64,000 nucleotides of DNA from the IMG/VR virus record IMGVR_UViG_3300045007_000250, positions 22,921 through 86,920 of that record. One strand, 5' to 3'. Shown here one piece after another: positions 48,366 through 57,757 of this stretch. The position numbers and the translations under genes are program-made. Every line of letters begins with the position of its first letter. The stretch's first letter is position 1. Origin of the DNA: a virus. The notes beneath the pieces are model-generated. The model was not told the origin of the DNA. It saw nothing but the letters and a program-made list of their open reading frames with translations, and did no database searches.

Positions 48366-51300
48366 ATGAGTTTGATGAGTCTTGGAAATTTTGGACTCGG
48401 CTTCGTGGCACAGATGCGCGGAGTGCGATCCATCACCCTTGCCACTGCCGCCGTCTCCAAACTCCAAGATGAAGTGAACGCTCTCCGGCATCTTCAAGCG
48501 CGGGCGCGTATTGAAGCCTTTGGTGGGGATAAAGAAGCCCGGAAGTGGGGGCAGGCTTTTGGGATGCTGGCCGCGGAGCGAAGCGCGGAGCTTCGTGAGC
48601 AGGTGGAAGAACAGCAGCGGCTTCAAATGCGGCAATCCCTCATCGGCAAAGCAATGGTCGGTGTAGGTGTCGGCATGATGGGTGTCGGTGCCGCCCTTGG
48701 AGCGGGCCTCGGTGTGGCTTTGAAGAAGGCAACGCAGTTTGAAGCCACCATGAACATCGTGCGGATGAACATTCGGAACATTGATGCTTCGCAGTTGAAG
48801 TCTCTTGGCGAAGAGATGAAGGTGCTTTCTATCCGGCTCCCCGGCACTGTGCAGGATATGGCGAATGCTGCGGTGGTGCTCTCCAAGATGGGTATTCCCA
48901 CTCAGGAGTTGGCCGCGGCGACGGAGCAAGCCATTGTTCTGTCAACCGCCGCGGGTATTGACGCTGCGACGGCTGCGCAACACATTTCGACGGTCTATCT
49001 TACCACGAAGGCCACCCTTCCTGCGGCATGGAGCATGGGCGAAGCCATGCGCCGGATCAACTCGGCAATGGTGGCTCTCGCCACGTCCGGTCCTGTCACG
49101 GTAGATGAGTTGGCCGATCTCACCAAACGCTCCGCTGTGGCAGCGAATCAGCTTGGGTTGACCACGGATCAGACCCTTGCTTTTGCCGCTGCGTTGGGAG
49201 ACCTGCGCATTCCGCCGGAAATGGGTGGTAGTGCCTTGCTTCGTATTTTCAAGACGATTCAAAGTCAGCCTGAAAAGATTATCAAGGGTTTGGAAGCCGT
49301 GAATCATCCGGCGGCGAAGATGTGGAATAGCCTTGCTGGTGTGGACAAGGTGAAGGCCGCACTGGAAGGCTTGAATATCGCCGCTCAGATGGAGCAGACC
49401 GGGCAGAAGATGGGTGGGCAGGCGGTGTCTTTGAGTAAGGTGATGGGTGAGATGTTTGGAAAGAACATCCGTACCGACATTGCCCTTGGCGCTCTCATGT
49501 CCAGTTTGCAGGAATCGTGGGACAAGGGGGAAAAGGGTCTTACTCGCTTGGACAACCGATTGAATACGGCGGCTCAGGGTATGCGTGAAGGTGCGGCGGC
49601 GGAACAGCGCATGGATCAGTGGGCCACCAGTCTTTCCGGTCAGTGGGAAATTATGACTTCGACGTTGGACACGTTCATCACCAGCGTTGGGGAAGAATTG
49701 GTGCCGCTGGCGAAGAAGGTGGTGAGCGTTTTTCGTTCGATTGCTGATTGGCTTGGGAGTTGGTCGGCGGCGCAGAAGAAGTTGCTTGGGTACGTTACGC
49801 TTTCCGCGGCGGCATTTTTCCTGATTACAGGTGCCATTATCGCTCTTGGCGGTGCCGTGAAGATTGCTACCATTTCCTTGAGTGCGTTGGCTCCGGCGTT
49901 GGCTGCTGGTACTGCGGGAGCCACGGGATTTGGTGCAGCACTCTCCGCTGTTGCATGGCCGATTACGTTGGTCATCCTTGGTGTGGCGGCTCTTGGTGCG
50001 GCGATCTACGGTCTCTACAAGCTGAAATTTTTTGAGGGTTTCGTAGATGGTTGGAAGACGCGGGCCAAGGAGATGAGTGAGGTATTTTCCGGTGTGAAGC
50101 AGATTTTCGTGGATGCTTGGGCGAGCATCAAAGAGGCGTTTGCAGATGTGGTGGTTTCAATGGGTGGGTCCGGCGGTGTGACTGCTTCCTTCCGTGACGC
50201 CGGTAAAGCCATCGGGATTTTTGCTACTTACGCGATGCAGGTGTACGTTGCCTACTTCAAGCCTTTCATTCAGCTTACGGTGAGTGCGGTGGTTTTGGCC
50301 GTGCGGACCATTGTTGCCGTTTTTGCCTATCTCGGAAGCGCCGTTTCGAGTTTCGTGACCTTTTTCCGCGGTGTTTGGGCTGTTTTGAAGGGCATTTTCA
50401 CTTGGGATATGAGCACGGTCAAAGAAGGTTTCTCCCTCATCCTGAGTGCCATGAAAAGCTCTCTCTTGGGCTTCTTGACTTTTTGGAAGCGTATTTGGCG
50501 TGCCACGGGGGATTTCATTGTCAGCTTCCTTCCTGAAAAGGTGCAGCTTGCTTGGCGCAAGATGATCGGGTGGCTTGCCGATGCGTGGGACCGCTTCTTG
50601 GTTTGGATTGGGTTGAAGGAGAAAACGCGGGCACAAGAAGAACAGATAGCACGCGATGGTGCCGTGAGTGCGGAGCAGCGTAAAGCGGAGCAGTTGCAGA
50701 AAATTCAGGAAGACGCCGCGGAGCGGCAGCGGGCCGGGGAGACGGCTACTACCAAAAGAATCGAGAACGAGCTTGCGGAGCGGGTGGCATCCTTCAAAGC
50801 CTACCAACAGGAGATTTTAGGGCTTCCATCGGAGAAGAAGGCTGAATTGGCCGGGAAAATGGAAGCCGAGCGGATCAAGGTCACTGAGGTCATCCCGGCT
50901 TTAGAGGCGAATCGTATGGCCGTCTCCGGGGCTGGCGGTGTGGCTGGCGCGGCTGGCATGACTGGCGGTTTGGAGGCGTTGGTAGCGCAGGCGGAGAGCG
51001 CGGGTGTCTTGCAGGATTGGATGGGGAATGCCGTTAGCGAGATGGTGTCTCGCATCGAAACGGCCACTCCCGAACAGGCGGAGCAGGTGTCTGCGGCTGC
51101 GGAAGCCTTGGCAAATCAATTGTTCGAGAGCATCGGCGCTTCCATCATGCCGGACATTGCTACCTATGTGCAAAATCGTGCGACGGCGGATGTGGCGCAA
51201 GTGCAAGACCTCAATGCGCTTATTGCCGACATGACGGCAGATGTGGAGCCGTTGCGGGCTGCATACGAGCAGGCGGCGGCTTTGGCGGCAAGCAATCCCA

Positions 51301-51809
51301 TGTTGGAAACTCTTGCGGATGAGGCGGAGATTCGTCGTCAAGTTTGGATGGAAGAGCAGGGGTATGTGGATGAGCAGCGTGCTCTTCTTGAAGCTACGCG
51401 CAATAGCCTTGGGGCTTTGGCGGAGTATAAAAGTCTTCTTGATGTGGCAAATACCGCGGGTGGGACGCCGGAGCAAATGGCAGCGCGGGCCGAAGCCGTG
51501 CGTAAGCTGTTATCCTTTTTGTCCGGTAGAGACCTTCCCTATGAAGCTCCGTTTCGTCTTGAGGCGTTGCCCGGCGAGAAGGTTCCGCCTGCTGGCGCTC
51601 CGGGTGGTCGTCCGGGTACTCCCCCCGTTCGCGGCACCGGAAACGCTGTGGCCGATGCCGTTACGAGTGGGATGAACACCATGATAGAGCGGATGCCAAA
51701 AAAACTTGAGGGCACAATCAAGACCACTCTTCAAGTGGATCAGCGTGTGTTGGCTGAAACGGTCAATGAGTTCAACGCTAATGCCGCTGGTGCCACCGGA
51801 AATGGGTAA
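48366..51809 (+). CDS. Tail tape measure protein
   Basis: 1147 residues, the longest product here. The TP901-type core (FEATMNIVRMNIRNID; MANAAVVLSKMGIPTQEL; QHISTVYLTT) occupies about 120-400. Hydrophobic segments follow (VTLSAAAFFLITGAIIALGG; LSAVAWPITLVILGVAALGA; YAMQVYVAYF), then a coiled-coil region and a Pro/Gly C-terminus. It sets tail length and may assist DNA passage through the inner membrane. RBS AGAGGG. Confidence 0.93.
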   Translation: MSLMSLGNFGLGFVAQMRGVRSITLATAAVSKLQDEVNALRHLQARARIEAFGGDKEARKWGQAFGMLAAERSAELREQVEEQQRLQMRQSLIGKAMVGVGVGMMGVGAALGAGLGVALKKATQFEATMNIVRMNIRNIDASQLKSLGEEMKVLSIRLPGTVQDMANAAVVLSKMGIPTQELAAATEQAIVLSTAAGIDAATAAQHISTVYLTTKATLPAAWSMGEAMRRINSAMVALATSGPVTVDELADLTKRSAVAANQLGLTTDQTLAFAAALGDLRIPPEMGGSALLRIFKTIQSQPEKIIKGLEAVNHPAAKMWNSLAGVDKVKAALEGLNIAAQMEQTGQKMGGQAVSLSKVMGEMFGKNIRTDIALGALMSSLQESWDKGEKGLTRLDNRLNTAAQGMREGAAAEQRMDQWATSLSGQWEIMTSTLDTFITSVGEELVPLAKKVVSVFRSIADWLGSWSAAQKKLLGYVTLSAAAFFLITGAIIALGGAVKIATISLSALAPALAAGTAGATGFGAALSAVAWPITLVILGVAALGAAIYGLYKLKFFEGFVDGWKTRAKEMSEVFSGVKQIFVDAWASIKEAFADVVVSMGGSGGVTASFRDAGKAIGIFATYAMQVYVAYFKPFIQLTVSAVVLAVRTIVAVFAYLGSAVSSFVTFFRGVWAVLKGIFTWDMSTVKEGFSLILSAMKSSLLGFLTFWKRIWRATGDFIVSFLPEKVQLAWRKMIGWLADAWDRFLVWIGLKEKTRAQEEQIARDGAVSAEQRKAEQLQKIQEDAAERQRAGETATTKRIENELAERVASFKAYQQEILGLPSEKKAELAGKMEAERIKVTEVIPALEANRMAVSGAGGVAGAAGMTGGLEALVAQAESAGVLQDWMGNAVSEMVSRIETATPEQAEQVSAAAEALANQLFESIGASIMPDIATYVQNRATADVAQVQDLNALIADMTADVEPLRAAYEQAAALAASNPMLETLADEAEIRRQVWMEEQGYVDEQRALLEATRNSLGALAEYKSLLDVANTAGGTPEQMAARAEAVRKLLSFLSGRDLPYEAPFRLEALPGEKVPPAGAPGGRPGTPPVRGTGNAVADAVTSGMNTMIERMPKKLEGTIKTTLQVDQRVLAETVNEFNANAAGATGNG

Positions 51810-51812
51810 GCA

Positions 51813-52424
51813 ATGGCTGTAACAACGCAGACACCTAAGAACAATTTGGGAGCACTGAATCGTGGTCCTGCCAAGGGTTTTTTGGCGGCGTATGACGACC
51901 CCAATGTGCGATTGGTGTTTCAGTACAACCCGCCTGAGATCACTGAGACAAAAGAGATGGAGTGGCCGGAGATCGTCATTCCCGGCGCGGATGATGCTTT
52001 GGCTAATTTTGGTGCGGGAAAGAGTTTCAAGCTGGCTTTCACGCTCTTTTTCAATGAGGTTGGCGAGTCGTACACGAAGCCCGGTGCGGTGCCTGCAAAG
52101 GATACCCGGCCCCCGGCTCCCCAAGGGATGCCGGACACTGGCAACCGGGTGGAGATGGCTCTGGCCTTTCTGCACTCTTTTACGGAGACACAACAGGCGA
52201 CGGATCAGTACATGGGCCTTTCTCCGCGGATTCTGCTCTTTTGGTTCGGAGAGTCGCAGTTTGGGACCGGTGCGCAGTATCAATCTTCGCCCGGTGGCCC
52301 GGCCATGATTGTTCGGATTACGAAGTTGACCACGAAACGGGGCTTTTTTGACAAGAAGACGCTGGTGACGCGCAGGGCAACCGCTGAGATCGAACTAACA
52401 CGACACGCTCTGTTTCCGAGGTAG
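51813..52424 (+). CDS. Contractile-tail tube-end/LysM-adjacent protein (CIS tube type)
   Basis: 203 residues. VRLVFQYNPPEITETKEMEW matches the fNPxxI pattern of the N-terminal domain of contractile injection system tube/cap proteins. It links tube and baseplate hub. The next gene supplies the LysM-like partner. Confidence 0.75.
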   Translation: MAVTTQTPKNNLGALNRGPAKGFLAAYDDPNVRLVFQYNPPEITETKEMEWPEIVIPGADDALANFGAGKSFKLAFTLFFNEVGESYTKPGAVPAKDTRPPAPQGMPDTGNRVEMALAFLHSFTETQQATDQYMGLSPRILLFWFGESQFGTGAQYQSSPGGPAMIVRITKLTTKRGFFDKKTLVTRRATAEIELTRHALFPR

Positions 52425-52427
52425 GCC

Positions 52428-52742
52428 ATGCCGGTATATTCCACATCGCGGTACAAGGGTGGTCTGGTGGTTCCTATCCTTTCAGAGCGTAACGGGATCA
52501 CCAAGGAGCGTCCTTATCTCTATACGCGCCCGGCAATCGGTAATGTCACGATTACGCAAATCTACACCACGCAGGACGGGGACCGTCTTGACCTTCTGGC
52601 TTTCCGTTTCGCCAAGGATTCGACGTTGTGGTGGATTATCGCGGAAGTAAATAAGATTTTCGGTTTTCCGTTCTTTTTGGCACCGGGCACGCCTCTTTTG
52701 ATTCCGTCCTATGCCGATTTTCAGCGGCTTGGGGGTGCGTAG
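52428..52742 (+). CDS. Baseplate wedge gp53-like / LysM-like protein
   Basis: 104 residues. GDRLDLLAFRFAKDSTLWWI and PGTPLLIPSY fit gp53 and tail protein X, where RLDLLAxRxxxDxxLWWxIA is the hallmark. It stabilises the baseplate centre. Confidence 0.85.
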   Translation: MPVYSTSRYKGGLVVPILSERNGITKERPYLYTRPAIGNVTITQIYTTQDGDRLDLLAFRFAKDSTLWWIIAEVNKIFGFPFFLAPGTPLLIPSYADFQRLGGA

Positions 52743-54025
52743 TGGCGGAGTCGATGGTTACTACCATTTCAAGCAAGCACCGCACCGGTGACTTCATGCG
52801 CCATGCGCTCCGGCTTTCCGTTTTCGCTCTTCCTGAGAAGACGGGGCGTAACGGATCAATGGATATTTCCGGCATTGTGTCCGGTGTGTCCATTGAGGAA
52901 GAGCATGGGGCGAAGAAGAAAGACGTGATGGCGACGGTTTCCGTTTTCAACTACGACTATGCTATGCAGGAAGTGGTGCTTTTTTCAGAGGGTCATAGGC
53001 TCGCCATTTCGATGTTTGACGGGTACGTTGCCAGAGATTTTGGGGATTTCGTCATTGTGAATCCTGACCGGCAGTACGGAGAGAGTACGTCCTTGAATCT
53101 GCGGCTCCGGTCGGATCAAATCGTGAATCAGCTTCAACCCATCTCTTACAAGTTTGTCAACTGCACCATCGCAGAAGCGGTTGCCGATCTGTGGCAGTCC
53201 TTGGGGTATCAGACCGACGTGACGCCCACGGATGAGACTTTTCCCGAAGTCATGTTGGCGAATGAAACGGCAGTGCAGTTCACGAAGCGGTGGGCGGAGA
53301 AGTTGAATTATGTATGGGGAATCCGAGAGGGGAAATTCTACTTCAAGAAAGAAGAAGAAGTTGTGGTGGATCATCGGACTGACCCGAAGAACACCCTCAA
53401 ATTCTCGCCGCCTTTTCCCGAAGTTGGCTCCATTATCTCCGCACGATCACAGGCGAAGACGGATCAGGCGCGGGGTGGGAAGCCGAAAATTGCCGGGATT
53501 GATTTTTCCGCGGGCGGTTTCTCTTCCGATATTATGAATGACCTGATTGCGGCGGGCAGCGTGCGCACGGAAGAAGGGCGTCCTATTGTCACCGATCCCA
53601 CCAAGAAACCGTCTTTTCAGGCGACGGACGTGACCCGGTATAAACTGCTCTCCATGCTGCGTGGCCCGAATTTTCAAGGCGGAGAGGATTCTGATAGCGT
53701 TTTGTTGCCGCCCTACTCCTTGGTTCCAAATGTTCCCGGTCGCGTGGGTTTGATTCAGCGGAGCAACGATCAGGCGAGTGCCATGCGCGATATTCTTTTT
53801 GTGCAGAATGCCGTGAATAACTATGAGTTGCAGGTGGTGACGTGGGGCAACGCCGCCTTGAGTGTCGCGGGTTTGGTGGACGTAGCCGGGCTTTCGCCCG
53901 AAGATAATGGGACGTGGTTCATCAAGAAAATCGTTCATAACTTCGATTCCACGTACAAACAGACGTTGACGCTCTATCGTAATGAGCGGGAAGCGGTTGC
54001 CAAGAGGAAGAAGATCAAAAAATGA
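52742..54025 (+). CDS. Baseplate hub protein (gpD / gp27-like)
   Basis: 427 residues, GTG overlapping the previous TAG. SMDISGIVSGVSIEEEHG, AVQFTKRWAEKLNYVWGIRE and the following KFYFKK, then LQVVTWGNAALSVAGLVDV, match late-control-D-type hubs. It forms the ring that carries the spike encoded next. Confidence 0.85.
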   Translation: MAESMVTTISSKHRTGDFMRHALRLSVFALPEKTGRNGSMDISGIVSGVSIEEEHGAKKKDVMATVSVFNYDYAMQEVVLFSEGHRLAISMFDGYVARDFGDFVIVNPDRQYGESTSLNLRLRSDQIVNQLQPISYKFVNCTIAEAVADLWQSLGYQTDVTPTDETFPEVMLANETAVQFTKRWAEKLNYVWGIREGKFYFKKEEEVVVDHRTDPKNTLKFSPPFPEVGSIISARSQAKTDQARGGKPKIAGIDFSAGGFSSDIMNDLIAAGSVRTEEGRPIVTDPTKKPSFQATDVTRYKLLSMLRGPNFQGGEDSDSVLLPPYSLVPNVPGRVGLIQRSNDQASAMRDILFVQNAVNNYELQVVTWGNAALSVAGLVDVAGLSPEDNGTWFIKKIVHNFDSTYKQTLTLYRNEREAVAKRKKIKK

Positions 54026-55386
54026 GATGGGTGAATCCACAAGACGGTCGCACCTACTTTCTCGGCAAGTACCGTGGGAGAGTAGTGCGTGTGGACGATC
54101 CCACGAAAGGGTGCCGGGTACAGTGTCTTGTCCCTGATGTGTACGATGAGATTCCTTCCCCGTGGGCCATGCTTTCCCTGCCCGGAAGCGACGTGAAGAT
54201 TCCCCCCGCTGGTTCGCAGGTGTGGGTGGAGTTTGAGCAGGGAGACCCCGACCTTCCGATTGTGTGCGGGTACACTCCGTCCGGCAAGGACGGTTCACAG
54301 GCTGCACCGGGGAATGCGCTGGCGGAGGATGACAACACCACGGAGATGTGCGGCGGCAAGGGTGGGGATGCCGTGGATGTGGAAGACGTGGAAGGCACCA
54401 ACACCATCTTGGAGCCTACTACTTCTTCACAGCCGGAGTATGGATACGTGCAATCCCTTCGGGTCAATTCTACCATGTTTGAAGTGGATGGGACTCCCCA
54501 AAAAGAGCGCCTTCAAGCCTATCACGACACCGGCGCGTATTGGGAGTTTGGACCGGGCGGGCAGTATAATTTCAAGGCTTTTGGTGTCAGTACGTGGTGG
54601 TTGAAGGGCAGCAAGGTTGAGATGGTGAGCGGCGGATTGAAAGCCGTGGTGGGTGCTCCCGCGGAGTATTACTACAACGCCTCTGTCACCACTAAGATCG
54701 GCACGGCGTACATCCTCACTGTCGGTGGGGACATTACCGAGACGGTCAATGGGAGCTTGATTCAGACCTACGAAGGCGGGTGGACGCAGGATGTGGGCGG
54801 TCTTGCCAACCTGAGTTACGGTGCCCTGAGCATTATGAGTGGCGGTCCATGCAATCTTGGTGTTATGGGGGCATACCAGATTGCCGTGACCGGTGCCATG
54901 AACGTGACCGTTGCCAACGCCGACTTTCAGAACGGGCAAGTGACTGCCTACGCTCTTACCGCCATTGTCGGGAACATCGCTCTCACGGCGACGGCGGGGG
55001 CGTTTCTCATCACGTCCGGTACCGCGCTCACTCTCATGGCAGGAGCCGCGGCGACTCTTACGGCGAGTGCGGCGGTGACTGTGACGGCTGGTGCGGCCAT
55101 GACGCTCACGGCTTCGGCTGCGTTCACCATTACTGCGGCGAGCGTAGTGCAGACTGCGCCGACGAATACGATTGTGGGGAAAGTGTTTCTTGGTGTGGCT
55201 GGCGCGGCTAATCCGGCAGTGCTTGGGATTGAGTTTGTGGCCTTGATGACGGCTCTTTTTACGTGGCTTGACACGCACACGCACACGGGAAATCTTGGGG
55301 CTCCGACGACCGTACCCATCGTGCCTTCAACGTCTGTGGCCAGTCTGGTGACGGCTACTCAATCGAAAACGGTGACGTTGGTATGA
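54022..55386 (+). CDS. Baseplate spike protein (gp5/gpV-like)
   Basis: 454 residues. The N-terminal OB-fold (YFLGKYRGRVVRVDDP; CLVPDVYDEIPSPWAML; SQVWVEFEQGDPDLPIVCG) attaches to the hub. The C-terminus is a triple beta-helix signature of alternating Ala/Thr/Val repeats (TATAGAFLITSGTALTLMAG; ATLTASAAVTVTAGA). There is no lysozyme domain. It pierces the outer membrane when the tail contracts. Confidence 0.9.
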   Translation: MRWVNPQDGRTYFLGKYRGRVVRVDDPTKGCRVQCLVPDVYDEIPSPWAMLSLPGSDVKIPPAGSQVWVEFEQGDPDLPIVCGYTPSGKDGSQAAPGNALAEDDNTTEMCGGKGGDAVDVEDVEGTNTILEPTTSSQPEYGYVQSLRVNSTMFEVDGTPQKERLQAYHDTGAYWEFGPGGQYNFKAFGVSTWWLKGSKVEMVSGGLKAVVGAPAEYYYNASVTTKIGTAYILTVGGDITETVNGSLIQTYEGGWTQDVGGLANLSYGALSIMSGGPCNLGVMGAYQIAVTGAMNVTVANADFQNGQVTAYALTAIVGNIALTATAGAFLITSGTALTLMAGAAATLTASAAVTVTAGAAMTLTASAAFTITAASVVQTAPTNTIVGKVFLGVAGAANPAVLGIEFVALMTALFTWLDTHTHTGNLGAPTTVPIVPSTSVASLVTATQSKTVTLV

Positions 55387-55664
55387 AGGAAAAAGACGGA
55401 GATAGACTGCTTGAGGAAGTTGCGGACGGCGTGAAAGGGCTTTTCACCCCGGATGGGACGCTCCCGGAGTGGAAGGGGCTGGCCGATACGCAATTCGGGC
55501 AGCGAATCGTTGACTTGGCGGGGAAGGCCAAGGAAGCTGAGAGAGTGATTCTTGAACAAGCGGTGGTGCAGTTGCATGGCTTAGCGATGCTGGCGCAACA
55601 TTTTTTGCCGCCGGGGACGAAGGTGAACGTGCCGACGCTTGAGGAATTGAAGAATGTCCGCTAA
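55383..55664 (+). CDS. Small hypothetical baseplate protein
   Basis: 93 residues, ATGA overlap. Helical, with amphipathic KEAERVILEQAVVQLHGLAM. By location it may help baseplate assembly. Unrecognised. Confidence 0.65.
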   Translation: MKEKDGDRLLEEVADGVKGLFTPDGTLPEWKGLADTQFGQRIVDLAGKAKEAERVILEQAVVQLHGLAMLAQHFLPPGTKVNVPTLEELKNVR

Positions 55665-56892
55665 CGGCCAATGGGTAACGCTGCATCTCGAACTGCCGCC
55701 TGCCTTGCAGTCCATTTTGGACGTAGGGGCGGACGGGTTGGACGCGGTGGCTACTTTTTTGGAAGCGCAAGCGGCTTTCTTGCAGTTGATCGCGGACATG
55801 GCGCAGGCTCTTTTTGACGCCTACTCTGCCATTGTGAACGCTCTCATCACGATGGTTCAAAATTTTCTTCTCGACCTGAAAAATGCGGGCATCTACGTCT
55901 TTTTGGATTATCCGAATAACTTGAAACTCTCCGACTTCAATCCGGCGGCGGAAGAGAATTGGGAAGGGACGATTTTTGATGACGACCTTCTTGCTGCTGC
56001 TTCCTTGAATGATGTTGACCTTGTGGCTATTGCCAAGCAGCGGAAATCGTGGAGCCGACAGTCAAATATGTTGCTGAGTTTCGGTGACGTGCTTTCCCGC
56101 ATCTCCACCGGATTCTATGACGTGCATGACCCTTATCGTCCGCGGTTTTCCGAGACGGCGGCGACCTTTGGGGTAGTGATTCTCGCCTATTCCGTGGAGC
56201 TTGCCCTGTTTTTGAAGATGGTACGGCAACTTTCTGACATCTTTGCCCTCTCCGATCTCCGGGGCATTCTTCAACCGGCTATTGTGTCGGATGCCTTCAA
56301 AGCACTTTGGGGCAAAGCGGTGGACGAATGGGATTCGGTGGATTGGGAAAATTGGAAGCCGCAGCTTCCCGCTAGTTTTCGCAATCCGGGGGCCTTCCCG
56401 AACTGGCTGGGGAGATTTACTTTTCAAGACCTTTTTCCGCCACTCGGACAGTTATTGCAGGCGTTGGCGAACATGCTTGAATTGCTCCGTCCCAATGGAG
56501 ATATTGCGAAATTTATTCAGGATATGATAAACGCTTTGGTCAGAAAGGTTGATAGAATCCGCAGGCTTGCAGAGACTTTGGCGGAGTTGGCCGATTTGAT
56601 CCGAAACGTCTTTTCCGGTACTCAGTTGTGCGCGTGTGCTATCAATTCCGCGGAAGGAAATAGTGGATTTATCAATGGTCTTCGCTCTGCCAAAGGCGCT
56701 CCGCAGTTTGAGAAAGCCCTTTGTTGCTCGGTGGTGCTTTACACCGGCGGGCCGGGCATCGTTCCCTTGCAGTTGCTTTTCAGTGGCGAAGGCGAGCCTA
56801 TCCCCGGATCGAGTTATGAGGAAAATCTTGAGAATGAGCGGCAGGATGAGCCGATTGTGCCGCCGGACTACACGGGGCGTGATCCACAATGA
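55654..56892 (+). CDS. Hypothetical baseplate-region protein
   Basis: 412 residues, overlapping the previous end by 11 bp. Long hydrophobic helices (LEAQAAFLQLIADMAQALFD; TFGVVILAYSVELALFLKMV) alternate with polar linkers, and it has a CACA motif and a CC pair. It could be a membrane-active internal tail protein or wedge scaffold. No family recognised. Confidence 0.65.
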   Translation: MSANGQWVTLHLELPPALQSILDVGADGLDAVATFLEAQAAFLQLIADMAQALFDAYSAIVNALITMVQNFLLDLKNAGIYVFLDYPNNLKLSDFNPAAEENWEGTIFDDDLLAAASLNDVDLVAIAKQRKSWSRQSNMLLSFGDVLSRISTGFYDVHDPYRPRFSETAATFGVVILAYSVELALFLKMVRQLSDIFALSDLRGILQPAIVSDAFKALWGKAVDEWDSVDWENWKPQLPASFRNPGAFPNWLGRFTFQDLFPPLGQLLQALANMLELLRPNGDIAKFIQDMINALVRKVDRIRRLAETLAELADLIRNVFSGTQLCACAINSAEGNSGFINGLRSAKGAPQFEKALCCSVVLYTGGPGIVPLQLLFSGEGEPIPGSSYEENLENERQDEPIVPPDYTGRDPQ

Positions 56893-57275
56893 GTGGGATG
56901 TTCACCAGCATTGAGAGGGATACGATTTTGCGGGCACTCTCCGACTTGAGAGCCGTGTATTCCAAGTCAGAGGTTGCCAAGGAACGGCAGCGGCTTTTTG
57001 ATTTACAGGCGGAGGTGGAGCGCAGACGGAAGGGCATTGAGGACGCTCGGAGTTTGCTGGCCGATTTGGAACACGCGGCGCGTTTGGTGCAAGCGATTGC
57101 ACCTGATCTGGCTTATGCCTTCACGGTTCGTGCGAATGTGGTGCGGGAGCAGATAAAGAAGTTGAATCCGGCTGACTTAGAGCATAGAATGACGGGGATT
57201 GAAAACGATTTAGCGTTGGTGGCACTCTTGGGTGTTACGTTGTCCACGGATTACAGGGAGCTTTTTGAGGAATGA
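56889..57275 (+). CDS. Coiled-coil protein in the baseplate operon
   Basis: 128 residues, ATGA overlap. Strong coiled coil at 20-75 (VAKERQRLFDLQAEVERRRK). Contains the palindrome at 57088 as LVQAIAPD. Possibly a chaperone or wedge linker. Confidence 0.65.
   Translation: MSGMFTSIERDTILRALSDLRAVYSKSEVAKERQRLFDLQAEVERRRKGIEDARSLLADLEHAARLVQAIAPDLAYAFTVRANVVREQIKKLNPADLEHRMTGIENDLALVALLGVTLSTDYRELFEE
57088..57101 (+). repeat. TGCAAGCGATTGCA palindrome in the coiled-coil gene
   Basis: Exact copy, here with two extra paired bases on each side (GG and CC). Confidence 0.72.
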
Positions 57276-57757
57276 TTCGGCAAACTCCATACGATCCTGT
57301 TGGTGTGGGAATCAAAAGTCCCATGTCCTTCGATGGGGGTGGGCTGAATCTCACCGCTAGAACACGGGTCAAGGTGGTAGGGGATGCCGGAATTGGGGAC
57401 GGTCCTCAGACCTTCACCCGTGAAGTGATTTCCGCGACGAACGAAGAGCGCAGGCAGACCATTGCGCAGGTGATGAATCGAATTGCCCTCACGCCGCAGA
57501 AGACGCGCTTTATGGACGGCGGCTACGGGTCTCTGGTGCCGGATTTTGTGTTTGAGACGAATGAGGATTGGGTGTGGGCGCTGGCGGCGTCCTACGCGAG
57601 CTTGGCGATTTGGTCTAGCGATGCCCGCGTGGTGGTGCAACAGGCGTGGGGCGAAGCGTCCGATGATGAAGAATACGCCTTCCTTGTGCATGTGGCGTAC
57701 TCCGTGAAAGGCACCAGCCTGCTCGGAGAAGTGCAGATTGGGGTGGTGCAGCGATGA
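57272..57757 (+). CDS. Baseplate wedge protein gp25/gpW-like
   Basis: 161 residues. QVMNRIALTPQKTRFMDGGY followed by GSLVPDFVFE corresponds to the gp25 core (low-complexity start, then Q-x-x-x-RI-x-L-x-P-x-x-R-x-x-x-x-YGS). The sheath docks on this protein. ATGA overlap on both sides. Confidence 0.82.
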   Translation: MIRQTPYDPVGVGIKSPMSFDGGGLNLTARTRVKVVGDAGIGDGPQTFTREVISATNEERRQTIAQVMNRIALTPQKTRFMDGGYGSLVPDFVFETNEDWVWALAASYASLAIWSSDARVVVQQAWGEASDDEEYAFLVHVAYSVKGTSLLGEVQIGVVQR